64,000 nt of DNA from Ruixingdingia sedimenti (GTDB lineage: Bacteria > Pseudomonadota > Alphaproteobacteria > Rhodobacterales > Rhodobacteraceae): contig NZ_JAVKPH010000004.1 of the NCBI RefSeq assembly GCF_031432425.1, forward strand, positions 124,001 to 188,000, in the 5' to 3' direction. Of the stretch, positions 16,185-23,488 are shown piece by piece. The position numbers were made by a program, and so were the translations under genes. Within the stretch, counting starts at the first letter, position 1; every line of letters begins with the position of its first letter. The notes under the pieces are model-generated. The model had not been told where the DNA came from, ran no database searches, and saw only the letters and a program-made list of their open reading frames with translations.

Positions 16185-16793
16185 CTAGGCCCCCAGACGG
16201 CGCAGGGCGCCTTCGGCGGCGTTGCGGGCATTGCGGACGTCGGCCTCGGTCCCGGCCAGATAGAGCCGCCCGTTCGCCCCGATCATCCGCATGTCGATGA
16301 CCTTGATGTCGGCCTCTTTTTCCGCCTCGTTGCAGGCGAGGATCGCATAGGCGGCGGACTGGCATTCCAGCAGATAGACGCTGTCCCCCCCGATGACCAT
16401 GGACCCGAGCTTGTTGCGGTTCATCAGGAAGGCATGCTGCGCGTCGATCCGCGTCACCAGTTTGGAGGCGAGGATCTTGGGCGCCGCGACCTCTGCCTTC
16501 GTCTGGCCGAGCGCGTCGAGCACGGCGGTGGCGCCCGCGTGCACCTCTGCGGTGGACCGCGAATGGAACTGGAGCGTGCCGAACTGCCGTTCGACGACCA
16601 GCAGCCCCGCCCGCACATCCGCGCTTTTCAGCACCACATCGGTCAGCGCCTCGATGTCGAGGCCCGGTGCGATCTCGATGATCTGCGCGGCCATGCGGGC
16701 GCGCGGCAACGAGCCCCGCATCCAGGTGGAGACATAGGCGAGCGTCTGCGGTTGCAACTGGTCCAGGAAGATGGATGCGCGAATTTCGGTCAT
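16185..16793 (-). CDS. BMC-T tandem-domain shell protein 1
   Basis: 202 residues with two BMC domains. The N-terminal half has AAQIIEIAPGLDIEALTDVV and ERQFGTLQFHS; the C-terminal half has AYAILACNEAEKEADIKVID and MIGANGRLYLAGTEADVRNA. It is a paralogue of the BMC-T at 14557-15189 and is predicted to form a trimeric facet tile. The ATG overlaps the aldehyde dehydrogenase stop (ATGA), so the shell and enzyme genes are coupled. Which of the two BMC-T proteins makes open or stacked pores cannot be told from sequence. Confidence 0.88.
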   Translation of the reverse strand: MTEIRASIFLDQLQPQTLAYVSTWMRGSLPRARMAAQIIEIAPGLDIEALTDVVLKSADVRAGLLVVERQFGTLQFHSRSTAEVHAGATAVLDALGQTKAEVAAPKILASKLVTRIDAQHAFLMNRNKLGSMVIGGDSVYLLECQSAAYAILACNEAEKEADIKVIDMRMIGANGRLYLAGTEADVRNARNAAEGALRRLGA

Positions 16794-18337
16794 GTGGAAC
16801 TGCCCGTGATGCCCTTGAGTTCTTCGAGGATGAGTTGGCGCAGAAGATCGCGGTCGAGCCCGCCCGACGGCTCGGGTGCTGTGGCGGGACGCGCCGGCGG
16901 CGGATCGGCCCTGTCTGCGCGGGCGGCAGGATGCGCCGCCGGGGTGTCCAGATCGAACCGCCCGAACGGAACCGCGTCGTCCTTGTTGAAGGCGATGCGG
17001 GTCCAGTGCACCAGATGCTGCGGCCCCACGTTTTCGCCGATGGAGGACCGGCCGGCAAAGCCGGTGCCGACCATGAAGGCGGGCGGCAGATGGGTGGCGA
17101 AACCGGCCGCACCTTGCGAGCTTGGCGCGTTGACGACGACGCGATAGACCGGCATCGCCTGCGCAAAGGCCAGAAGCCGCGCGCTGTCCTCGCCGTGGAA
17201 GGCCGCCGAATGGCCCGCCCCGCGCCGCATGATCTGCTTGGCCAGCGTCAGCGCATGCTGGAAATCCGCCACCCGCGCCATGCCCAGAACGGGGCAGAGC
17301 TTTTCCTTCAGGAACAGGTCGTCCAGGTTCGGGTTTTCCAGCAGCGGCACCAGGATCCGCGCCGATTTCGCCGCCCGTATCCCCGCCTTTTCGGCGATCC
17401 AGACCGCGCTTTTGCCCAAGGCGGCAAGGTTGAACTTGCCGTCCTTGAACAGATATTCGCGCAGGCGTGCGGTGTCGTCCTCGGTGCAGATATGGGCTCC
17501 GGCGCTGCGCAGGGCGCGCACCATGTTGCCGAAGCAACTGTCGAGCGTCAGCAGCACGCTTTCATTGGTGCACAGGACCGAGTTGTCGAAGCTCTTGCTG
17601 TCCACGATGCGGCGCGCGGTCTCGTCGAACTTCGCGCTCGGATCGACATAGACGACGGCGTTGCCCGGCCCCACCCCAAGCGCGGGGTTGGACGAGGAAT
17701 AGGCCGCCCGCACCATCGCGCCCCCGCCGGTCGCCATGATGACCGCGATCTTGTCGGAGGCCATCATGCGCTGCACCAGCGGGACCGAGGGCTTTTCCAC
17801 GCATTGGATCAGCCCCGAGGGCGCGCCGGCCTTTTCCGCCGCATCGGCCAGATTGCGCGCCGCATCGAGGCTGCATTCGCGCGCGCCGGGATGCGGGCTG
17901 AAGACGATGGCGTTGCGGCTGAGGATCGCCAGCAGGGTCTTGTAGATCAGGGTCGAGATCGGGTTCGTCACCGGCACCAGCGCGAAAACCACCCCCGCAG
18001 GGCGCGGGATCTCGACGATCTTCTTTTCGGGCACCAGCCGCGGCGTCACCAGATCCAGATCGCGGTAATGGTCGAGCAGCGGAAAGGCAGAAAGTTCGTT
18101 CTTGAGCTTCTTGTGTTCGCGCACGCCATAGCCGGTTTCGCGCACCGCCCATTCGGCATGGAAATCTGCCTTGTCGTGGGCGGCCTGCGCCACCGCATGG
18201 GCGATCTTGCGGATCTGGTCGAGGCTGAAGCTACGGAAATAGCTGCTGGCCCACCCCGCGCGCGCGATCTTCATTTCGGCCAGCGCGATGTCGCGGTCCG
18301 CCGTTCCCGGGCGGGGGGATGAAATGTCCGGGGTCAT
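16790..18337 (-). CDS. CoA-acylating-type aldehyde dehydrogenase with C-terminal encapsulation peptide
   Basis: 515 residues. Residues 1-460 are an aldehyde dehydrogenase of the EutE/PduP type, with nucleotide-binding segments around VFALVPVTNPISTLIYKTLL and the catalytic cysteine C256 in DNSVLCTNES. It should oxidise an aldehyde to acyl-CoA with NAD+. An Ala/Pro/Arg-rich linker (about 470-491) leads to a terminal amphipathic helix, LDRDLLRQLILEELKGI, a classic C-terminal encapsulation peptide. This is the strongest cargo signal in the locus. It is coupled to its neighbours by ATGA overlaps on both sides. The aldehyde is probably acetaldehyde, propionaldehyde or a substituted aldehyde; sequence alone does not say. 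Confidence 0.92.
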   Translation of the reverse strand: MTPDISSPRPGTADRDIALAEMKIARAGWASSYFRSFSLDQIRKIAHAVAQAAHDKADFHAEWAVRETGYGVREHKKLKNELSAFPLLDHYRDLDLVTPRLVPEKKIVEIPRPAGVVFALVPVTNPISTLIYKTLLAILSRNAIVFSPHPGARECSLDAARNLADAAEKAGAPSGLIQCVEKPSVPLVQRMMASDKIAVIMATGGGAMVRAAYSSSNPALGVGPGNAVVYVDPSAKFDETARRIVDSKSFDNSVLCTNESVLLTLDSCFGNMVRALRSAGAHICTEDDTARLREYLFKDGKFNLAALGKSAVWIAEKAGIRAAKSARILVPLLENPNLDDLFLKEKLCPVLGMARVADFQHALTLAKQIMRRGAGHSAAFHGEDSARLLAFAQAMPVYRVVVNAPSSQGAAGFATHLPPAFMVGTGFAGRSSIGENVGPQHLVHWTRIAFNKDDAVPFGRFDLDTPAAHPAARADRADPPPARPATAPEPSGGLDRDLLRQLILEELKGITGSST

Positions 18338-19614
18338 GCGACGCGCCTTCCGGGTTTGAGATAGTGCCGCGCCCGAGGCATCGCCGCGTCGAAACGGTCG
18401 ACGATTTCCTGGCAGAGGTCCACATCCTTCAGCAGGCCCGGCTTGAATTGCAGGACCCGCTTGTCGAGCGAGGAAAAGATGGCCCAGACACCGTTTTCGT
18501 AAAGCGCCCGCGATACGGCGAGCGCGCCTTCGGGGTGGTCGAACTCCAGCCCCAGAACGACGCCGCGCTGCCGGATGCCGACGAAGAAATCGCTGTGGCG
18601 GCGCATCACCTCGGTCAGGGCCTGGGTGAAGAATTCCGACACGAACTGGATGTTGGAAATCACCTCGGGGCGGCGCAGCATTTCCAGCACCTTGAAGGCC
18701 ACGAGGCAGCCGATTTCCGCCCCGCCGCCGGTGCTGATATGGGCGGCCCCGTCCTCTTCCATCCAGGCCCCCGCACGGGCGGTCATCACGCAGGCGCCGA
18801 TCGGGTAAAGGCCGCCGCCAAGGCCCTTGGCGGTCACGAACATGTCGGGGCGCAGCCCGTAGCTTTGCCAGCCCCACATCACCCCGGTGCGCATCAGGCC
18901 GGTCTGCACCTCGTCGGCGATGAACATCGCCCCGTATTTGCGGCACAGGGCCTGGCATTCGGCCAGATAGCCGTCATGGGGCAGGGGGAAGCCGTAGGTG
19001 GCCGGGATCGTCTCGATGATGAAGGCGGCGACATCGCCCCCGCGCAGCACCTTTTCCAGCGCCTCGGGGTCGTTGAAGGGCACCTGGGCGAAATCCTGCG
19101 GCTGGTCGGACAGGAACAGGCGCGAGAACCGTTCGTCCCCGGTGGCGACCGACAGGCCGGAATGGCCGTGATACCCCTTGATGATCGAGACGATCTTGCG
19201 GCGTTTCGTGGCATGCCGGGCGGATTTCAGCGCGATTTCCACCGCCTCGGCGCCGCTGGTGCCGTAGGCCACATATTGCAGGTGGGGGGCGGTGCGGATC
19301 AGGCTTTCGGCCAGCGCCGTGCGCGCGACCGAGGGAAACCAGTGGTTGCCCATGTCGAAATGATCGAGGCCGGATTTCAGCGTCTCGACCAGTTCCGGGT
19401 GGCGGTGGCCGAAATTGTAGGTGCCGCCGTTCAGATGCAGGTCGATCAGCCGCTTGCCCGACATGTCGTGCAGGATATAGCCCTCGCGCCGGTCGAGGAC
19501 GAGCGGCGTGCCGGCATCGCGCCAGAACCGGGTTCTTCCGGGATTCCAGTATTTGGAAGCCTTCTCAAGCACCGCTTCTTTCGAATCGAAGTTGAAGAGC
19601 CCGTAGTTGAACAC
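18334..19614 (-). CDS. class III PLP-dependent aminotransferase, first gene of BMC operon
   Basis: 426 residues of the class III fold. The PLP lysine is K263 in TAKGLGGGLYP; DEVQ at 234-237 holds the pyridine-nitrogen aspartate; GTSGAEAVEIAL binds the phosphate. It could transaminate an omega-amine to an aldehyde or, like related phospho-lyases, catalyse elimination. I cannot decide which. It is only distantly similar to the second class III enzyme of the locus. The start is GTG at 19614, chosen because GGAGG lies 7 bp upstream and ATG alternatives would run through the control region. Its stop overlaps the aldehyde dehydrogenase start. Confidence 0.88.
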   Translation of the reverse strand: MFNYGLFNFDSKEAVLEKASKYWNPGRTRFWRDAGTPLVLDRREGYILHDMSGKRLIDLHLNGGTYNFGHRHPELVETLKSGLDHFDMGNHWFPSVARTALAESLIRTAPHLQYVAYGTSGAEAVEIALKSARHATKRRKIVSIIKGYHGHSGLSVATGDERFSRLFLSDQPQDFAQVPFNDPEALEKVLRGGDVAAFIIETIPATYGFPLPHDGYLAECQALCRKYGAMFIADEVQTGLMRTGVMWGWQSYGLRPDMFVTAKGLGGGLYPIGACVMTARAGAWMEEDGAAHISTGGGAEIGCLVAFKVLEMLRRPEVISNIQFVSEFFTQALTEVMRRHSDFFVGIRQRGVVLGLEFDHPEGALAVSRALYENGVWAIFSSLDKRVLQFKPGLLKDVDLCQEIVDRFDAAMPRARHYLKPGRRVA

Positions 19615-19738
19615 GATGTCGCCTCCGTTTGGGGCATGTTGGCAGATAATGACCGTCTTGCAACATGAAAATTTGCCGACTTGCGAAAAAATGTTGGACA
19701 CATGTTGCGTGTTCCAAATTTTCACGCGGCTGCGAACA
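19615..19738 (-). promoter_or_regulatory. control region of the BMC operon with inverted TGAAAATTTG arms
   Basis: AT-richer than its surroundings. TGAAAATTTG at 19666-19675 and CAAATTTTCA at 19715-19724 are perfect 10-bp inverted arms 39 bp apart. CATGTTG also occurs at 19635-19641, inverted at 19661-19667, and again at 19701-19707. A TGAAAATATG match lies in the divergent control region at 23112-23121. This is probably the promoter/operator of the BMC operon, perhaps bound by the DeoR regulator; no clear -35/-10 pair could be assigned. Confidence 0.5.
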
Positions 19739-19756
19739 CCGCCGGATCCCCGGCGG
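19739..19756 (-). terminator. short GC hairpin after the kinase gene
   Basis: CCGCCGG, loop ATCC, CCGGCGG: a 7-bp perfect stem about 30 bp beyond the stop of the APH-fold kinase and just upstream of the BMC operon control region. It may separate the kinase transcript from the shell operon. No U-tract follows. Confidence 0.4.
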
Positions 19757-19786
19757 CGGCCCCTTCGCCATACTGCGCGCGCCCCG

Positions 19787-20779
19787 TCAGGCGGAACGCA
19801 GATAGTCCTCGGCCATCTGCACGGTGCCCTTCGTATAGTCGCCAAGCCCGGCGCCCCTGGCGGTTTCCGTTTCGGAATGGCTGGCGATCCAGCAGGTCAG
19901 GGCGAGCCGGCGATACATGACGAAGGTCGGGATCATCGCCTCGTCCTCGGCGTCCAGGGCGGCGACCGTCCGGTATCCGCTCAGCCACGCCGCGCGCAGC
20001 TGCGGGACGATGGGGTGAAGCTCGTGGAACGAGATGGCCGAGGCGAAGTCGTAGACGTACCACGAAAAGCCCATGTCGTCGAAGTCGATCACCACGATCT
20101 CGTCGTCCCGCATCAGCAGGTTGGCGAGTCGCAGATCGGTATGCACGACCCCGAACCGGCGGCGGTCCTTGCCATAGGCGTCGAGCCGCCGCTTCATCAG
20201 GTCCAGCGCGCGGGCGATGGTGTCGGCGCCTGCCGGCGTCAGGCCGATCGCGGCGCGCCAGGGGCCCCAGATGGGTTCGTCACCGAAGGCGCTTTCGAAA
20301 TCCCAGGTGTGGCGGGTGAAATCGGCGGGCCGGTCCCAGTTGCGGGCATGTTCGTGCAGCCGTGCGGAAATCGCGCCCAGGATCTCGAACCCCGAAACCA
20401 GCGACTGGTCGGGATCGGGCTCGCGCCCCTCCATGAACTCGAAGGCCACCACATGGCGCGTCAGGCCCGCATCGTCGAAGCTCGCCACCAGATCGCCGTT
20501 GCGCAGGGGCAGGATCGCCGGCGTGATCACCGTTTCCGATTGCCGCAGCGCCGTGATCCAGGCCAGTTCGGACCGGATCGCGGCCAGCGAATGATACCCC
20601 GGCCGGTTCGCGCGCAACACGATGCGGCGCCCGTCGCGCGGATCGGTGGCGATGAAGGTCGCGTTTTCCGACAGCGACAGAAGGCGCAGGTCGGTGCCCG
20701 CGCCCAGGCCCCATTCGGGCAGAAGGCTGGCCACCCCCGCATGGGTGCGCGCCAGGAAATCATCGTCGATGACGGCCAT
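19787..20779 (-). CDS. APH-fold small-molecule kinase (amino alcohol or hydroxylysine kinase-like)
   Basis: 330 residues of the aminoglycoside phosphotransferase/choline kinase fold. The catalytic loop is VVHTDLRLANLL (H213, D215, N220) and the metal-binding segment is VIDFDDMG (D232-D235); the hinge is FEFMEGRE. Relatives include hydroxylysine kinase and (S)-1-amino-2-propanol kinase of mycobacterial microcompartments. It therefore probably phosphorylates the hydroxyl of an amino alcohol to feed a phospho-lyase. It lies between the dimethylformamidase-like gene (103 bp upstream) and the BMC operon, on the same strand. ATG at 20779 follows AGGGAG. Confidence 0.82.
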   Translation of the reverse strand: MAVIDDDFLARTHAGVASLLPEWGLGAGTDLRLLSLSENATFIATDPRDGRRIVLRANRPGYHSLAAIRSELAWITALRQSETVITPAILPLRNGDLVASFDDAGLTRHVVAFEFMEGREPDPDQSLVSGFEILGAISARLHEHARNWDRPADFTRHTWDFESAFGDEPIWGPWRAAIGLTPAGADTIARALDLMKRRLDAYGKDRRRFGVVHTDLRLANLLMRDDEIVVIDFDDMGFSWYVYDFASAISFHELHPIVPQLRAAWLSGYRTVAALDAEDEAMIPTFVMYRRLALTCWIASHSETETARGAGLGDYTKGTVQMAEDYLRSA

Positions 20780-20882
20780 GAAAGTCTCCCTGGTGTTGTG
20801 GTCCAGACCGTCTGTCGCGGCCTGTTTCCTGCCCCCGGGGGGTGCCGGAACCGGCATCCCCCGGGGACGTGTCATGGGCGGC

Positions 20883-23072
20883 CTATGCGCCGCGCGCCGA
20901 TCCGGTGCCCTTGATGAACTCGTTCAGCACATTGGTGGTCAAGCGCGCGATGTTGTTGTCGAACCCGTTCCAGGCCAGCGCCCCCGCATAGGCGATGGAG
21001 CCGACCGAGAACACCTCGCCCCCGCCCGCGATCGGAATATAGACCATGTCGGCGCGCACCAGATCGGGCCGGTTCGGGCCGTCCTGATCGGGCATCGGGA
21101 TCCCCGAATCCTCTGGCACGACAAGATATTCCCGCCCGAAGCCGTTCGCCGTGGCGAGGATCACCGTATGCGCGGGCGAGCCGTTGCCCAGATCGAAGCG
21201 GTCGCATTCGTCGCCCGCGGCGCCGTTCAGGATATAGCCGAAATCGCCCAGAAGATCCTCGTCCACCCCCTCGAAGAACGCCTTGAAGCGCGGCTCATGG
21301 CTGGCCTCGGACCGCCGGTAGCCCTTGCCGTCGGAAAAGCCCTCGGTGGCGAAGCCGATCCCGAACAGCCGGTTCGGCCCGCGCCCGCGATAGCGCCAGA
21401 GCCCGCCGGGTTCGCCCGTATGCACGTGGTTGCGCTCGCCCGGAGGGGCGTCCCACGCCCGGACGCCGCCATTCTCGCGCCGGATTTCCACGATCCAGGG
21501 GCGGTCGGGGTCGATGGATGTCACCCAGTAGAAACCGTTCCCGCCCGTATACATCGCCCGCCCGCCGGACATGAGATAGCGTTCCATCGCCGTCAGGGCC
21601 GGGTTGGTCCAGTATTCGGGGTGCGATCCGGTGACGACCACCTTGTAACGCGACAGAAGGTCGAGCCCGCCGTGGTGCACATCCTCGTCGGTGACGACAT
21701 GATAGCTTTTCCCAAGCTTTTCGAGCCATTCGATGAAGAACAGATCGACCGCGAAATGGCGGAAGCTGCCGGTCAGCCAGTTCGGATAATGCGGGCGGAC
21801 GTTGACCAGCGGCCGCCGGCGGCTGCTGAACCGCACCGGGCTGCCGTCGGCATGGGTGTCATAGCAGGACAGGCCGAATTCCGGGTGCGCGTTGAGGTAA
21901 AGTTCATCCTCCGACACGACCCGTTCATGCCCCATGATGCCGCTGAGGTCGGCGCTGGCGAAACGGTCGTTGGCATAGGCCAGATAGGTGTTCGTCGGCG
22001 CGATGAACAGCACATCCGCGCGCCCGTCATCCTTGTCGCGCACGAACAGCGGATAGAGGTCGACCCGCCCTTCCGCCTCCAGCCGCACCGCATAGATCCC
22101 GCTGGACAGGTTTTCGGGCAGGTCGAAGGCCAGATCGTAGTCCCAGTTCGAATCGATCATGTCGTCGGAATGGAAATAGATCGCCGCATATTCCGCGGGC
22201 ACGGTCAGGAAGGAATCGCACAGACCCGTCCAGTGGGGCCCGGTCACGGCGCGTTCGGCGCCGTTGCGGATGCGCGCGTTCGGGGCGCGCTGTTGCACTT
22301 CGCGCAGGGTGTCGGAATTGAAATGCTCGGCCAGGTTCCAGGTCAGGCGCGGCGCGGGCGCCCCCGGTGCGCCGTCATGCAGCGCGCGGATCTCTGCCCC
22401 GGTCAGCGCGCGGCCGAACACCGAGGGGGTGCCGATCTTGCCGTTGAAGCCGTCGACGGCAGACCCAATGTCGCTGACCCCCGCCGCCGCCAGCCGCAGC
22501 AGATCGGCGGGCGGAAGGTCCGCGGCCAGCCGGACGGATTTTTCGCGGTAGACCGGCGCCCCGGGAAGGCCGCGCACCTGTTTCAGCGATACCAGCGCCG
22601 TGCGCCCGTCGAGCGAGACGGCAAGCGAATACCAGGTCGCGGGCGCGACTTGCAGGCCGAGGTCATGGCTTTCGGACCCCGCGTGAAGATGCAGCCCCGA
22701 ATTGCGCACCGACAGCGCAAGGCGCGTGTCCCCGCCCTGCGCGGTGGACAGGATCGTCTGCGCATCGTCCCATTGCGGCACGCTGGACCAGAACCACAGG
22801 TGGATCGCATGGTCCCCCGCCACCCCGGTGCCCAGGGGAAAATCGGCGTAGGAGCCGATGGCGGTCGCCTGCCGCCGCCCGGGGACGGTGATGTCGATGC
22901 CCGGCACGGTTTCGCCGAAGGCATGGCTGCCGTCGCCCGCATCGGCCGCGGTCGGACCCCGGGTGATCCGTTCCAGCGTGGCGCGAACGGTTTTCCGGTC
23001 GGTGCTGATCGCCATGCGGACGGTCTCGCCCGGCTTGCGCGACCATTCCTCGAAATAGGCCTCCAGATCCAT
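20883..23072 (-). CDS. N,N-dimethylformamidase large-subunit-like amidase
   Basis: 729 residues. About 50-235 form a LamG/concanavalin-like domain, and 280-720 match the catalytic part of dimethylformamidase DmfA2. That enzyme uses a mononuclear iron held by two tyrosines and one glutamate. Candidates here are Y363 (APTNTYLAYAN), Y404 (SCYDTH) and E486 in TGSHPEYW; the 41-residue tyrosine spacing agrees with the known enzyme as I recall it. It probably hydrolyses a small N-alkyl amide to an amine and an acid. No small-subunit gene (DmfA1) is visible. It is the first minus-strand gene upstream of the kinase and BMC operon. ATG at 23072 follows AGGGAG. Confidence 0.82.
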   Translation of the reverse strand: MDLEAYFEEWSRKPGETVRMAISTDRKTVRATLERITRGPTAADAGDGSHAFGETVPGIDITVPGRRQATAIGSYADFPLGTGVAGDHAIHLWFWSSVPQWDDAQTILSTAQGGDTRLALSVRNSGLHLHAGSESHDLGLQVAPATWYSLAVSLDGRTALVSLKQVRGLPGAPVYREKSVRLAADLPPADLLRLAAAGVSDIGSAVDGFNGKIGTPSVFGRALTGAEIRALHDGAPGAPAPRLTWNLAEHFNSDTLREVQQRAPNARIRNGAERAVTGPHWTGLCDSFLTVPAEYAAIYFHSDDMIDSNWDYDLAFDLPENLSSGIYAVRLEAEGRVDLYPLFVRDKDDGRADVLFIAPTNTYLAYANDRFASADLSGIMGHERVVSEDELYLNAHPEFGLSCYDTHADGSPVRFSSRRRPLVNVRPHYPNWLTGSFRHFAVDLFFIEWLEKLGKSYHVVTDEDVHHGGLDLLSRYKVVVTGSHPEYWTNPALTAMERYLMSGGRAMYTGGNGFYWVTSIDPDRPWIVEIRRENGGVRAWDAPPGERNHVHTGEPGGLWRYRGRGPNRLFGIGFATEGFSDGKGYRRSEASHEPRFKAFFEGVDEDLLGDFGYILNGAAGDECDRFDLGNGSPAHTVILATANGFGREYLVVPEDSGIPMPDQDGPNRPDLVRADMVYIPIAGGGEVFSVGSIAYAGALAWNGFDNNIARLTTNVLNEFIKGTGSARGA

Positions 23073-23488
23073 GATACGACTCCCTGCTGTTGAGGTTATG
23101 CAGGGCCATGGTGAAAATATGTGAATCACCACATCCCGCGATTGTTTTCCCACAATTTACCAGCATGTCCCATCCGTCAAGCCCCACATCCAAGAAATGC
23201 CGATGCGGCGTGCGGGCTCTGCGGTGCAGCGGGCGGGCGGGGCGGCCATGTGCAGGAAAATGGCCGCTGGATTGGGAGTAACATGCTGATAAGAGTCAGA
23301 GAAACCTTCCTTCCCTTGACGCCCTGCCGGGCGGTTCGGTGGCGGAAAACCGGCCATGCGGCCGCCTTCCGGCAATCTGCGCGATGCCGAAAAAAATGAC
23401 TGACTTCCAACGGAAAGCTGTGCTAGGGTTGCCCCATCACCGCAGCTTGCGCCCGCCGCGAAGCCGCATCGGACAGGAAACGCGCCTC
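23073..23488. promoter_or_regulatory. divergent control region of the BMC-linked genes
   Basis: A 416-bp gap between the divergent amidase and phospho-lyase genes, with no credible gene. The amidase side is AT-rich and holds GGTGA/TCACC arms (23110-23130) around TGAAAATATG, which matches the arms in the BMC operon control region. ATGTG/CACAT also forms an inverted repeat at 23120-23135. On the phospho-lyase side, CTGACT and TGCTAG near 23400-23426 could be a weak promoter, though their spacing is short. Confidence 0.45.

Noticed and set aside
14557..16793. Carboxysome, Eut or Pdu compartment
   Set aside because: There is no RuBisCO or carbonic anhydrase, no EutBC or PduCDE, and no coenzyme B12 enzyme in or near the locus.
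18334..19614. The operon's first class III enzyme as a second copy of the phospho-lyase
   Set aside because: The segments diagnostic of phospho-lyase in the divergent gene (YFNTFGG, GLFIGID) are not present in the same form, so only a general class III aminotransferase call is justified.
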